Shown here piece by piece: positions 53,067 through 62,202 of a DNA stretch of 64,000 nucleotides. The stretch lies in contig JAAYSZ010000029.1 of the NCBI GenBank assembly GCA_012523895.1, forward strand, positions 31,036-95,035. Reading direction: 5' to 3'. This DNA is from Erysipelotrichaceae bacterium. GTDB lineage: Bacteria > Bacillota_I > Bacilli_A > Erysipelotrichales > Erysipelotrichaceae. The notes under the pieces are model-generated. The model saw nothing but the letters and a program-made list of their open reading frames with translations, searched no databases and was not told the DNA's origin. A program made the position numbers and the translations under genes. Position 1 is the stretch's first letter. The number at the start of each line of letters is the position of its first letter.

Positions 53067-53943
53067 ATCTGTTTTCAAAATATTCAATTAAATTATTTTG
53101 TATATCTGTTTTTATTGACCCTAAATGAATTGATGGTTTTGTTTTACCGTGAAAGTCAGTCCCAATAGATTTTATTACATTTAATTCATCACATAAATTA
53201 TTGTAGTAATAAATATCATCTTCATTATGATATGAACTATATACTTCAATTCCACTTACACCTTTATTAATCATATATTTAATTAATTCAGGATTTCTTT
53301 TTACTGTAATTGATGGATGTGCAATTATTGATATACCTTTAGCATCTAATATCATTTTATTTGCTTCTTCAAAACTCATAAATTCTATAGGAACATAACA
53401 AGGTTTACCCATAGAGAAATAATCCCAATAAAAATTTACATAAGGATTATCACTTCTGTTTCCATTTTTTCTATATGGTTTTAAAATTTCATTATCTATA
53501 TTTCTTGCATCATTTAATGCAGCTTCCGCAATGCTTTCTCCTGTAACAATACCATCAAAGCCTTTTACATAGGCTTTTTCTTTATCAAATTTTAAACCTA
53601 AACCAAATGCTTTTTCTAACATTAAAGTTGCTCTTTGTTTTTCTAGTTTTAATACATTTTCTTCAACTTCAATAAATGGATTAATATCACCTTTAAAATC
53701 ATATCCTAATAAATGGATATTTATTCCTTTTATATTACAATCTAACTCAATTCCTGAATATACTTTAATATTGTAGTTTTTAGAAAGCTTAATAGCTTCT
53801 ATACTTCCTTTTATAGAATTATGATCAGTAATTGATATAAATCTATATCCAGCTTTTTTTGACAATTCTAACAACTCTTTTGGAGTATATTCACCATCAG
53901 AACTATAGATTGAATGCATATGTAAATCAATTAGTTGTTTCAT
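53065..53943 (-). CDS. PHP-domain phosphoesterase (TrpH/RNase AM-like)
   Basis: 292 aa. PHP metal motifs: DLHMHSIYSSDG (about 6-17), ITDHNSIKG (about 38), GIELDC, HPSITV (about 220) and GTDFHGK near the end. Family members hydrolyse 3',5'-bisphosphonucleotides or trim RNA 5' ends; it is not the PolC or histidinol phosphatase type. Overlaps ppk2 by 4 bp (ATGA), placing it as last gene of the polyphosphate operon, an unusual partner. Confidence 0.85.
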   Translation of the reverse strand: MKQLIDLHMHSIYSSDGEYTPKELLELSKKAGYRFISITDHNSIKGSIEAIKLSKNYNIKVYSGIELDCNIKGINIHLLGYDFKGDINPFIEVEENVLKLEKQRATLMLEKAFGLGLKFDKEKAYVKGFDGIVTGESIAEAALNDARNIDNEILKPYRKNGNRSDNPYVNFYWDYFSMGKPCYVPIEFMSFEEANKMILDAKGISIIAHPSITVKRNPELIKYMINKGVSGIEVYSSYHNEDDIYYYNNLCDELNVIKSIGTDFHGKTKPSIHLGSIKTDIQNNLIEYFENR

Positions 53944-54836
53944 TTTTTTATAGGTCTTATTGTATCTAAATCATAATTGTATTCTTCTAAAAGTTTTGTT
54001 CTATAACCTTCAAATCTTTCTAAAGTTTCTTTAGTAACAGTAGGATATTTAGGATTCATTTCTTCTAACGTTTTTACAACAATTTCAGATACTACATATC
54101 TCATGTACCATTTTCTATCTGCAGGAACTACATACCAAGGGCAATCTTTTGTAGATGTTGCATTTATTGCATCTTCAAAAGCTTGTTGGTACTTATCCCA
54201 ATATACTCTTTCTTCAAAATCACTATCAGAGAACTTCCAATTTTTTTCTGGTTCTTCTATTCTAGAAAGGAATCTTTCAGCTTGTTCTTTTTTAGAGACA
54301 TTTAAAAATATTTTTATTATTCTTACACTATTGTTATAAAGATATTTTTCAAAGTTTCTAATATCTTCATATCTATTATCAATAACAGTATTTTCATCAA
54401 TTCTATCTGCTTTATTTTGAAATTTATAAAGTTCTTTAACTTTACCGATTAATACATCTTCATAATGGCTTCTATTAAATATTGTAATCTCACCTTTTTC
54501 AGGAACAGCATTATGTACTCTCCATAAATAATCATGTGCTAATTCAGTAGAACTTGGTGCTTTAAAAGGTTTTTCATGAACACCTTGAGGAGCTAATGCT
54601 TTTAAAACTTCTCTAATTGTTCCATCTTTTCCAGCAGCATCCATTGCTTGAAAAGCAATGATTAAACCTTCTTTTTTTTCAGCATATAGTTTTTGTTGGT
54701 AGTCATAAATTTTTTGGATGTTTTTTTGTGTTAATTCTAATGCTGTATCTTTATCCTTACAAAGAGAATAATCATCAGTTTTATGATTATTTAAATTAAA
54801 ATTATTTAATTTATCAATTTTATAAATATTAATCAT
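53940..54836 (-). CDS. ppk2: Polyphosphate kinase 2 family protein
   Basis: 298 aa from the ATG at 54836 (AGAGGA before it; a longer frame overlapping ppk1 has no RBS). Walker A AMDAAGKDGT, Walker B FNRSHYEDV, lid with ERFLSRIEEPEKNWKFS: PPK2 signatures. Uses polyphosphate to phosphorylate nucleotides (or AMP to ADP); one-domain form. Overlaps the ppk1 end by 8 bp. Confidence 0.94.
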   Translation of the reverse strand: MINIYKIDKLNNFNLNNHKTDDYSLCKDKDTALELTQKNIQKIYDYQQKLYAEKKEGLIIAFQAMDAAGKDGTIREVLKALAPQGVHEKPFKAPSSTELAHDYLWRVHNAVPEKGEITIFNRSHYEDVLIGKVKELYKFQNKADRIDENTVIDNRYEDIRNFEKYLYNNSVRIIKIFLNVSKKEQAERFLSRIEEPEKNWKFSDSDFEERVYWDKYQQAFEDAINATSTKDCPWYVVPADRKWYMRYVVSEIVVKTLEEMNPKYPTVTKETLERFEGYRTKLLEEYNYDLDTIRPIKK

Positions 54837-56901
54837 TTTTATCCTCTTTTCTAGAAAGTCTTTTATATCTAGCAATTAGTTGTTCTTGTGATATATAAGG
54901 TTCAGCATCAGTTTTAATTTTATGGTAATTCCCATCACTTAATATTTCACGTATTTTAACATTGTCTTTTAATACCATTCTCATAGATGCTTTTATATCA
55001 TCTTTTACTAGAGGATCCATTATTTCAACTGCAACTTCTACTCTTCTTTCGGTATTTCTAGTCATAAAGTCAGCGGATGAAATATACATTTTTTCTTCAT
55101 CACCTTTACCAAAGAGATAAACTCTAGTATGTTCTAAAAATTGTCCAACTATACTAAAAATTCTAATGTTTTCAGTATAATTTTCCACTTGAGGAATAAG
55201 ACAGCAAATACCTCTAACAACCATAGTAACCACTACATTAGCCATAGAAGCTTCTTGTAACTTTTCTATAACATCAACATCAGTTAGTGAATTTATTTTT
55301 ATAAAAATAAAACCATCTTCACCTTTATCTATTTCTCTATCTATTAAATCTAAAACTGTTTGTTTTAATGTGTTTGGTGAAGTTATTAAATTATCATATT
55401 CAAACTCTAAATCTTCTAGAAGCATTGCTTTAAAGAAGTTATCAGCATCATTTCCTATCACATGATCATTTGTAAGAAGTTGCAAGTCTGTATATTGTCT
55501 TGCGGTAGTTTCGTTGAAATTACCTGTACCTATCTGAGTATAAAAACTTATATCGTCTCCTTCTCTTCTTGTAATTAAGCATATTTTAGAATGTACTTTA
55601 AAGTCTTCAAAACCATATACTACTCTACAACCAGCTTCTTCAAGGGCTTTAGACCAAATAATATTATTTTGTTCATCAAATCTTGCTCTTAATTCTATTA
55701 AAACTGTTACATTTATACCATTTTCTGAAGCTCTACATAAGTATTCTACTAATCTAGATCTTCTTGATAATCTATAAATTGTTATGTAAATAGAAGTTAC
55801 TTGTTTATCTTCACTTGCTTCTTTTAATAAATCTAAAAATGGCTTCATACTTTGATAAGGATAATGTAGTATGAGATCTTTTTCTTTTATTTGTTCAAAC
55901 ATACTTCTATGAGGGTCTATCTGATTAGGAAATGCAGGTAATAATTTAGGATATGAATACTGTGTTTTAATATCATCAGGCAATTTATCAATTAAATAAA
56001 AACAGTAATTCATTAATAATGGAGTTTTATTAATAAATATTTTAGAATAATCAGTTTTTAAATGAGAAACAATAATATCTAATAATTTCTTTGAAATTTT
56101 ATTTGAAATTTCACATCTTACAACATTTAATCTCTTTCTCTTTTTAAGCATTGATTCCATTGCTTTTCTAATGTCTAGACTTATTTCGTAGTCTTCATCA
56201 TTAGGATCTAAATCAGCATTTCTTGTAACTGTCATTTTTGTTTTTTCTATTATTTTATAGGGTTTAAATATTCTTTCAGTAAAATGCATGAAAAGATCTT
56301 CCATTAAAATATATCTAATATTTTTTCCTGGTAAAAATAGTAAAGGAGGAAGAGTGTTAGGTATACTTACTAGTCCACATATTTCTTTTGATTTTTTGCT
56401 CATTCTTGTAATAATAACAACTTCATTTGAGGCAATAAAAGGAAAAGGGTGTACCTTGTCAATTATTTGAGGTGAAACAATTTGAAAAACAATGTTTTTA
56501 AAATACTCTTGTACAAAAGATTTTTCACTTTTACTTAAATGATTGAATTTTACTTCTTTAATACCAATATTTGCTAATTCTTTTCTTACACTTTTATAAG
56601 TGCTATTAAGCTCTAAGTAATATTCACCAACTGTTTCATAAATTTTTTCAAGTTGTTGATGATTGGATAAACCAGATCTAGGGTCAACTTTTTGAATAGG
56701 CATTTGTGATAAGTGAAAAATACTTCCTACTCTAACCATAAAAAATTCATCAAGATTACTACAAAATATAGAAATAAATTTTAATTTTTCCAATAATGGT
56801 ACATTATCATCCATTGCTTCTTGTAGCACTCTTTGATTGAATTTTAACCAAGATAAATCTCTATTTTGTGTAAAACCATAATCATACATTTCTTTAGCCA
56901 T
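54829..56901 (-). CDS. ppk1: Polyphosphate kinase 1
   Basis: 690 aa. Makes polyphosphate from ATP. N-terminal SWLKFNQRVLQEA and SNLDEFFMVRVG, the phosphorylated His in FKVHSKICLI, GTGNFNETTARQYTDL, and a C-terminal second PLD-like domain. RBS AGGAG. Lies 2 nt after ppx on the same strand, so polymer synthesis and degradation are co-expressed. Confidence 0.95.
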   Translation of the reverse strand: MAKEMYDYGFTQNRDLSWLKFNQRVLQEAMDDNVPLLEKLKFISIFCSNLDEFFMVRVGSIFHLSQMPIQKVDPRSGLSNHQQLEKIYETVGEYYLELNSTYKSVRKELANIGIKEVKFNHLSKSEKSFVQEYFKNIVFQIVSPQIIDKVHPFPFIASNEVVIITRMSKKSKEICGLVSIPNTLPPLLFLPGKNIRYILMEDLFMHFTERIFKPYKIIEKTKMTVTRNADLDPNDEDYEISLDIRKAMESMLKKRKRLNVVRCEISNKISKKLLDIIVSHLKTDYSKIFINKTPLLMNYCFYLIDKLPDDIKTQYSYPKLLPAFPNQIDPHRSMFEQIKEKDLILHYPYQSMKPFLDLLKEASEDKQVTSIYITIYRLSRRSRLVEYLCRASENGINVTVLIELRARFDEQNNIIWSKALEEAGCRVVYGFEDFKVHSKICLITRREGDDISFYTQIGTGNFNETTARQYTDLQLLTNDHVIGNDADNFFKAMLLEDLEFEYDNLITSPNTLKQTVLDLIDREIDKGEDGFIFIKINSLTDVDVIEKLQEASMANVVVTMVVRGICCLIPQVENYTENIRIFSIVGQFLEHTRVYLFGKGDEEKMYISSADFMTRNTERRVEVAVEIMDPLVKDDIKASMRMVLKDNVKIREILSDGNYHKIKTDAEPYISQEQLIARYKRLSRKEDKND

Positions 56902-56903
56902 AT

Positions 56904-57797
56904 TTACTCCTGAATTTGTAAAATTTTGTCTTGAAGATAACCTTCTCTAACTCCATAAGTACTTATATAAATTCTTTTAGAGTCATAGAAAGTTGCAATT
57001 GCATTTAAAATAATCAGACCTGTAGTAATTGTGTGAATTCTATCTGGTCTAGTTTTTAAAATATTTGTAATATATTTCATATAATCTTTTCTATCTAATA
57101 TATTACGTAAATCATTTATAGTATATCCGTTGCTTTTTAAGCGTGTTAATCTTTCTTGTATTCTTAAGGAAGCTCTTATTGTTCCTCCAACACCACAAAT
57201 ATCATCACAATTTACATCTGGTATTTTTGGTATTTCTTTTAATAAACTTGTAAAATATTTAAAAATTTCTTTTTCTTCTTCTTTTGTTGGAATTAATTTA
57301 GAAACAAATTTTACATATGCATTTAAAGAACCTAGTCCTAAAGAGCAACTGTATATTATTTTGTTTCTTTTAAAAAATACAAGTTCAGTAGAACCTCCTC
57401 CAATATCTACATATAAACCTTCTTTTAGGGTTACAGATTGTACAGCACCTAGATAACCAAAGGTTGCTTCCTCTTCTTCTGAAAGAAGATCTATTGCTAG
57501 TTCTGTTTCTTCAGTAACTCTTTTAAGCACACTTTCTGAATTTGCTATATTTCTAAGAGATGCTGTCGCAAAAGCATAAACATGTTTTTGTTTTAATCCT
57601 TTTAAGATTATTTTGTGCTCAGTTAATACTTCTATTAGTGTATTAACTCCTTCTAAAGTAAGATTATTGTCTTTGTCGATATAGCTTACTAAACCGGCAA
57701 CTGTTTTTCTGTTCATTAAGGCTACAATTTTACCTCTTGAAACTCTGTAGAATGAAAGCCTTATTGTATTTGAACCAATGTCTATAACTGCATACAT
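56904..57797 (-). CDS. ppx: Exopolyphosphatase / pppGpp phosphohydrolase family (Ppx/GppA)
   Basis: 297 aa, the short one-domain-pair form. DIGSNTIRLSFY (about 5-16), YVDIGGGSTEL (about 128-138), YGVREGYLQDKI at the end: ASKHA-type Ppx/GppA. First gene of ppx-ppk1-ppk2-PHP. The ATG at 57797 has no Shine-Dalgarno; an upstream 9-codon ORF (57803-57832) has one (GGAG), and its stop lies 5 nt from the ppx ATG, suggesting coupling. Confidence 0.92.
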   Translation of the reverse strand: MYAVIDIGSNTIRLSFYRVSRGKIVALMNRKTVAGLVSYIDKDNNLTLEGVNTLIEVLTEHKIILKGLKQKHVYAFATASLRNIANSESVLKRVTEETELAIDLLSEEEEATFGYLGAVQSVTLKEGLYVDIGGGSTELVFFKRNKIIYSCSLGLGSLNAYVKFVSKLIPTKEEEKEIFKYFTSLLKEIPKIPDVNCDDICGVGGTIRASLRIQERLTRLKSNGYTINDLRNILDRKDYMKYITNILKTRPDRIHTITTGLIILNAIATFYDSKRIYISTYGVREGYLQDKILQIQE

Positions 57798-57802
57798 AAT
57801 GT

Positions 57803-57832
57803 TTAACTGTATGATTGTAAATTTTTAACCAT
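57803..57832 (-). CDS. Possible 9-residue leader peptide before ppx
   Basis: ATG behind AGAAGGAG encodes MVKNLQSYS then TAA, ending 5 nt before the ppx start. The ribosome site near ppx belongs to this ORF. It may deliver ribosomes to ppx. Very short, so a low-confidence call. Confidence 0.35.
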   Translation of the reverse strand: MVKNLQSYS

Positions 57833-57894
57833 ACTCTCCTTCTAATTATTGTATCTTAAATAAATAAAAAAATGTATATTACAAATGTTAAAAC

Positions 57895-57922
57895 TTGAGT
57901 TTATAAATAAAACAAATAAAAT
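57895..57922 (+). promoter_or_regulatory. Promoter of the DUF975-like gene pair
   Basis: TTGAGT (57895-57900), 16-bp spacer, TAAAAT (57917-57922), then RBS TAAGGAG. Confidence 0.5.
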
Positions 57923-57946
57923 ATTACATATAAGGAGTCTTTTATT

Positions 57947-58735
57947 ATGTATAGATTAGAAAAAGATTTTTATTTCAGAGTAAAAGATAAAATAAAAGGT
58001 GTTTGGGGAAAAATATTTGTTGTTTATATTATCTCTGCTTTTATTATTGGAATGGTTCAATCACGTAGTTCAATTGTGGATGCATTTTCATATATTTCTA
58101 ATCCAAGTTTACTTTCAGATGCTGAAGTTGAAGCTGTGGGTTCTTTTAGTTTTGCGGCTTTAGTTGTTGCAATAGTGACTTCAACAATAGCACTTTCATT
58201 ACATATGGAAGCTTATAGATATTTAAAAACTGATAAATTTGAAATTAGTGGAATATTTAAAAATATAAGTGAATACGGTCTTAAAATTTTATTGGCTGGT
58301 ACTATAAAAGGAATTCTTTCGTATTTTTTACCTATGATTCCTCTTGGTGGGATAGTTTGGATTATAGTTGATTATGGATTTGCATATGTAGCTTATTTAA
58401 TGCTTGAATTACCAGAAAAAGACATTTTTTCTTATTTTAGAGATAGTTGGAAGCTTACTGAAGGAAAGAAATTTGATTTATTTAAGATTGGGATACATTA
58501 TTATTTATTTGTGTTTATTGCTTTCTTTTTTATGGTTGTAAGTGCTTTAATAGCTGTAGTTGGCTTTAATCTTGGAAATGGTGGAATACAAGGGATAGGA
58601 CTTATTTTGGCAATTATATTGATGATTATAGTTATAATTGGACTTATTGTAAGAACTCCTTATGTAGTACTTGCAAATGCGCTTTATTTTGAAGAGCATA
58701 TAGAACATGAACAAATTTATTTATATGATTTATAA
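57947..58735 (+). CDS. DUF975-like integral membrane protein
   Basis: 262 aa, about six hydrophobic helices. Begins with a soluble FYFRVKDKIKGVWGKIF, then alternating helices, a cytoplasmic stretch SYFRDSWKLTEGKKFDL and the end VVLANALYFEEHIEHE. The Trp-kinase-like pattern YFR-SW-LT-GKK recalls DUF975 membrane proteins of unknown role. The next gene is a paralog with the same layout. RBS AAGGAG. Confidence 0.7.
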   Translation: MYRLEKDFYFRVKDKIKGVWGKIFVVYIISAFIIGMVQSRSSIVDAFSYISNPSLLSDAEVEAVGSFSFAALVVAIVTSTIALSLHMEAYRYLKTDKFEISGIFKNISEYGLKILLAGTIKGILSYFLPMIPLGGIVWIIVDYGFAYVAYLMLELPEKDIFSYFRDSWKLTEGKKFDLFKIGIHYYLFVFIAFFFMVVSALIAVVGFNLGNGGIQGIGLILAIILMIIVIIGLIVRTPYVVLANALYFEEHIEHEQIYLYDL

Positions 58736-58759
58736 TATGTATTGGAAAGAAGGGTTATA

Positions 58760-59539
58760 GTGTTTAGAAAAGATTCTGGGTTTTATTCAAGAGTAGATGA
58801 TGCAATAAAAGGTAATTGGTTTATGTTACTTTTTTGGTATGTTGCAGTTAATTCTGTTAGCTATTTTATGAGTTATAGTTCTGATATATTAGTTTTTAAA
58901 AATTATTTTGGTGGTATAAACATAATTGATATTAAAGATTTTTTCTTTACAGAATTTAGTTTTGATTCTGTTTCGTTTTCAATTGGATTAATTACTAGTA
59001 TTTTGGGATTAATGTTAAATATGGAAATATTAAGTTTTGTAAGAACTAAAAAATTTGATATTAAAAACTTTGGAAAGTATTTAATAAATTATCCAGTTCA
59101 AATAATTGGAGTTAGTTTAATATTGTATGTGGTACAAAGTCTTGTTAGCTATATACCTATAGTTGGATTTTTTATTGATTATTTTATTTATTTTGCATTT
59201 TCTTATGCTTCTTATTTAGTTTTAGTAGAAAAAGAAAAAAATCCAATTAAGGTATTAATTAACAGTTGGAATCACACAAATGGAGTGAAGGGAGAACTTT
59301 TAAGTAAATATATTCATTATTTTAAAAATGGACTTATAGGTATGATTGTTAAGTATACAGGCTTAATAATTGCGACTCTTAGTGTGTCTAATAAATTAAT
59401 ATATATGGTGGCAGTAATTTTAGCTATGTTAGGGTTTGTAGCTTCAATTGTTTATAAGTTTAAAAATTCGCCATATTATTATTTGGCTTGTGCAATGTAT
59501 TTTAAAGAACATATGGAATATAAAGGAATAAGGCTGTAA
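58760..59539 (+). CDS. DUF975-like integral membrane protein (paralog)
   Basis: About 259 aa from the GTG at 58760 (AAGAAGGG before it; a TTG at 58742 has no RBS). Shares with its neighbour the N-terminal SRVDDAIKGNW block, VLINSWNHTNGVKGELL and a C-terminal YYLACAMYFKEHMEYK. About six hydrophobic segments. Probably a tandem duplication that diverged; the pair may form a heteromeric membrane complex. Function unknown. Confidence 0.68.
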   Translation: MFRKDSGFYSRVDDAIKGNWFMLLFWYVAVNSVSYFMSYSSDILVFKNYFGGINIIDIKDFFFTEFSFDSVSFSIGLITSILGLMLNMEILSFVRTKKFDIKNFGKYLINYPVQIIGVSLILYVVQSLVSYIPIVGFFIDYFIYFAFSYASYLVLVEKEKNPIKVLINSWNHTNGVKGELLSKYIHYFKNGLIGMIVKYTGLIIATLSVSNKLIYMVAVILAMLGFVASIVYKFKNSPYYYLACAMYFKEHMEYKGIRL

Positions 59540-59548
59540 AGCCTTTTA
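59529..59548 (+). terminator. Weak terminator after the DUF975-like pair
   Basis: AAGGCT-GTAA-AGCCTT followed by TTAATTATATT; overlaps the stop codon. Confidence 0.45.
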
Positions 59549-59593
59549 ATTATATTTGTTTTACATTAAAATAGAAACGTGGAGAAAAGATAT

Positions 59594-60949
59594 ATGAAAT
59601 ATGTAGTTATTATGGCAGCGGGTAAAGGGACAAGGATGCAGTCTGATTTACCTAAAGTTATGCATAAAGTTTGTAATACACCAATGATTGAACATTTAAT
59701 TGATGTTTCTAAGGAAGCAGGGGCTGATAAAATTGTTTCAATAGTTGGTTATGGTAGTGAAATTGTTAAAAAAGCAATGGAAGGCAAATGTGAGTTTGCG
59801 TTACAAGAACCTCAACTTGGTACAGGTCATGCGGTAATGCAAGCTAAACAATTAGAAGGATTAAAAGGAAAAACATTAGTTATTAATGGTGATACTCCTT
59901 GTTTAAATCCAGAAACATTAACTAAGTTATATGATGAATTAGATGATTGTAGTATGGTTGTTCTTACAGCAATTCCTGAAGATGCAAGTGCTTATGGAAG
60001 AGTCATAAAAAATGAAGATGGGTATTTAGAAAGAATCGTTGAATTTAAAGATGCAAATGAAGAAGAAAGAGCAGTCAAAGAAATAAATACAGGGATTTAT
60101 GGTTTTGATAATGAAGTTTTATTTGAATCTTTAAAAGAAATTAAAAATGATAATGCTCAACAAGAGTATTATATTACTGACTTAGTTGAAATAATTAAGG
60201 GCAAAAATAAAAAAGTTAAAGCAGTATTAGCTAATAATAGTGAAGAAGTTGCAGGTATTAATGATAGAGTTGAACTTGCAAGAGCTAATAAGTATATGCA
60301 AAGGGTTATTAATGAAAGATTAATGGAATCTGGTGTAACTATTATTGACCCTGATAACACTTATATTTCTAAAAGTGTTAAAATAGAGAAGGATGTAGTT
60401 ATATATCCTAATGTTCACATTCAAGGAAATACTGTTATTGGCGAAAACACTGAAATTTTACCTCAGTCATTTATAGTTAACAGTAAAATTGGTAAAAACA
60501 ATTTAATTGATTCTAGCCATATTGTAGATAGTGAAGTAAAAGATAGTAATTATATTGGTCCTTATGCACACTTAAGAATGAATTGTGTAGTTGAAAATAA
60601 AACAAGAGTTGGAAACTTTGTAGAGTTTAAAAACGTTCATTTTAATGATTTAAGTAGAAGTGGTCATTTAACTTATTTAGGTGATACATATGTTGGTAAG
60701 GATACTAATATTGGCTGTGGAGTAGTTACAATAAACTTTGATGGTAAAAACAAGTTTAGAACTACAATTAAAGATAGAGCTTTTGTTGGAAGTAATGTTG
60801 GATTGATTGCTCCAATAACTGTTGGAAATGATGCTGTTGTTGCAGCTGGTACTACAGCTAATCGTGATGTTGAAGATGGAGACATGGCTATTGGTAGAGT
60901 TACTCAAGAAAACAAGCCTGGCTATGGTTACAAATATAAAAATAAATAA
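59594..60949 (+). CDS. glmU: Bifunctional UDP-GlcNAc pyrophosphorylase / GlcN-1-P acetyltransferase
   Basis: Last two steps of UDP-GlcNAc synthesis for peptidoglycan. 451 aa from ATG 59594 (GGAG at 59581-59584). AAGKGTRMQSDLPKV (about 7-21), GDTPCL, GTGHAVM in the uridylyltransferase domain; from about 250 a left-handed beta-helix with hexapeptides and the catalytic SGHLTYLGD (His). Paired with prs as in B. subtilis. Shows that the organism makes a cell wall. Confidence 0.96.
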   Translation: MKYVVIMAAGKGTRMQSDLPKVMHKVCNTPMIEHLIDVSKEAGADKIVSIVGYGSEIVKKAMEGKCEFALQEPQLGTGHAVMQAKQLEGLKGKTLVINGDTPCLNPETLTKLYDELDDCSMVVLTAIPEDASAYGRVIKNEDGYLERIVEFKDANEEERAVKEINTGIYGFDNEVLFESLKEIKNDNAQQEYYITDLVEIIKGKNKKVKAVLANNSEEVAGINDRVELARANKYMQRVINERLMESGVTIIDPDNTYISKSVKIEKDVVIYPNVHIQGNTVIGENTEILPQSFIVNSKIGKNNLIDSSHIVDSEVKDSNYIGPYAHLRMNCVVENKTRVGNFVEFKNVHFNDLSRSGHLTYLGDTYVGKDTNIGCGVVTINFDGKNKFRTTIKDRAFVGSNVGLIAPITVGNDAVVAAGTTANRDVEDGDMAIGRVTQENKPGYGYKYKNK

Positions 60950-60967
60950 GGGAGAGTAAGAAATATT

Positions 60968-61930
60968 ATGAATAATGAGACAGTAATATTCGCATTAACT
61001 TCTAATGTGGATTTGGCTAATGAAATTTGTAAATTTTTAAACCTACCTTTGGGTAATGTAGAAATTTATCACTTTGCGGATGGTGAAATATTAGTTGAAC
61101 CTCATGAAACAGTAAGAGGTAGGAAAGTTTACATAATCCAATCTACATGTTCACCTGTTACAGAAAGATTAATGGAAGTATTAGTGTGTGTTGATGCATG
61201 TAAAAGAGCTAGTGCTGGAGAAATAAATCTAGTAATACCTTATTTTGGATATGCAAGACAAGATAGAAAGTCTAAGCCAAGACAGCCTATTACTGCAAAA
61301 CTTGTAGCTGATTTATTACAAACTGCTGGAGCTAATAGGATAATCACAATTGATTTACATGCTTCTCAGATTCAAGGTTTCTTTGATATACCAATTGATG
61401 ATTTAACTGCTGTTCCAATGCTTGGTCAATACTTTAAAACAATGGGATTTGATCCTAATGATATTGTAGTTGTTTCTCCAGATCATGGAGGTACAACTCG
61501 CGCAAGAAATCTTGCGAATAAATTAGATGCACCTATTGCGATTATAGATAAGAGAAGACCTAGACCTAATGTTGTAGAAGCTCATAATATTATTGGGGAT
61601 ATTGAAGATAAAATATGTATTGTTGTAGATGATATTTGTGATACAGGAGGATCTTTAGTAGCTGCTTGTGAAATGTTAAATGATAAAGGTGCTAGAGAAA
61701 TTTATGTAGCAGTTACACATGGAGTATTTTCTAACTGTGCAATTACTACAATTGAAAACTCTCCTATTAAACAGATGATTATTACTAACACAATACCTTT
61801 ATCTGAAGAACAAAAAAATGAAACTACAAAAATTAAGCAATTGTCTGTAGGGTATATGTTAGCTAAAACAATAGAAGCTATTCAATATAATAATTCTGTT
61901 TCTCATGTTTATGATTTATTTGGAAATTAA
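60968..61930 (+). CDS. prs: Ribose-phosphate pyrophosphokinase
   Basis: 320 aa; makes PRPP for nucleotides. PYFGYARQDRK (about 98-108) ATP/catalytic region, the DLHASQIQGFFDIPIDDL block, and the PRPP-binding VVDDICDTGGSL (about 220). Starts 18 nt after glmU with GGGAGAG somewhat far from ATG. Terminated by the hairpin at 61936. Confidence 0.96.
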   Translation: MNNETVIFALTSNVDLANEICKFLNLPLGNVEIYHFADGEILVEPHETVRGRKVYIIQSTCSPVTERLMEVLVCVDACKRASAGEINLVIPYFGYARQDRKSKPRQPITAKLVADLLQTAGANRIITIDLHASQIQGFFDIPIDDLTAVPMLGQYFKTMGFDPNDIVVVSPDHGGTTRARNLANKLDAPIAIIDKRRPRPNVVEAHNIIGDIEDKICIVVDDICDTGGSLVAACEMLNDKGAREIYVAVTHGVFSNCAITTIENSPIKQMIITNTIPLSEEQKNETTKIKQLSVGYMLAKTIEAIQYNNSVSHVYDLFGN

Positions 61931-61935
61931 TACTA

Positions 61936-61966
61936 AAAAGCTATGAAAAAAATCATAGCTTTTAAA
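61936..61966 (+). terminator. Intrinsic terminator after prs
   Basis: AAAAGCTATGA (61936-61946) pairs with TCATAGCTTTT (61953-61963); A/T tract follows. Confidence 0.85.
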
Positions 61967-61989
61967 TTTTTCATAGATATAAGAATATT

Positions 61990-62012
61990 AAAACCTCTTT
62001 ATGAGGTTTTAT
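61990..62012. terminator. Second terminator hairpin downstream of prs
   Basis: AAAACCTC-TTTAT-GAGGTTTT, T-rich on both sides; could also end the minus-strand CYTH transcript after read-through. Confidence 0.6.
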
Positions 62013-62026
62013 TAATCTTAGAAACT

Positions 62027-62054
62027 TTAACAAATATCTTACAAAAACTTAAGA
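62027..62054 (+). promoter_or_regulatory. PhoP-box-like direct repeats upstream of the small ORF
   Basis: TTAACA (62027), CTTACA (62038) and TTAAGA (62049), each exactly 11 bp apart, matching the B. subtilis PHO-box layout of TTAACA-like hexamers with 5-bp spacers. About 50 bp ahead of the 62104 ORF. Confidence 0.45.
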
Positions 62055-62103
62055 TTTTTTATAAGTTAGTATTGATAGAATAATAACGAAAGGAGTTATA
62101 TAA

Positions 62104-62202
62104 ATGAAAAGGGAAATCACTATTTATGAAGAATTGTTTGGTAAAGCTGTAGTTATATTATTATTTATTAACTCTTTAGTTAGTTTAATACTATCTATCT
62201 AG
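62104..62202 (+). CDS. Small membrane peptide (32 aa)
   Basis: 32 codons after a strong GAAAGGAG. Charged start MKREITIYEELFGK, then one hydrophobic helix of about 17 residues (VVILLFINSLVSLILSI) to the end. Stop overlaps the 3' end of the convergent CYTH gene. PhoP-like repeats lie upstream. No homolog known to me; it could be a regulatory micropeptide acting on a membrane partner. The RBS and clean helix argue that it is real. Confidence 0.6.
   Translation: MKREITIYEELFGKAVVILLFINSLVSLILSI

Noticed and set aside
57841..57946. PHO boxes upstream of the ppx operon
   Set aside because: TTAACA/TTACAA-like words occur but without the 11-bp phase seen at 62027 and 62798.
60673..60907. Two minus-strand ORFs inside glmU
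   Set aside because: They mirror the hexapeptide repeats of the glmU beta-helix; low-complexity and no RBS.
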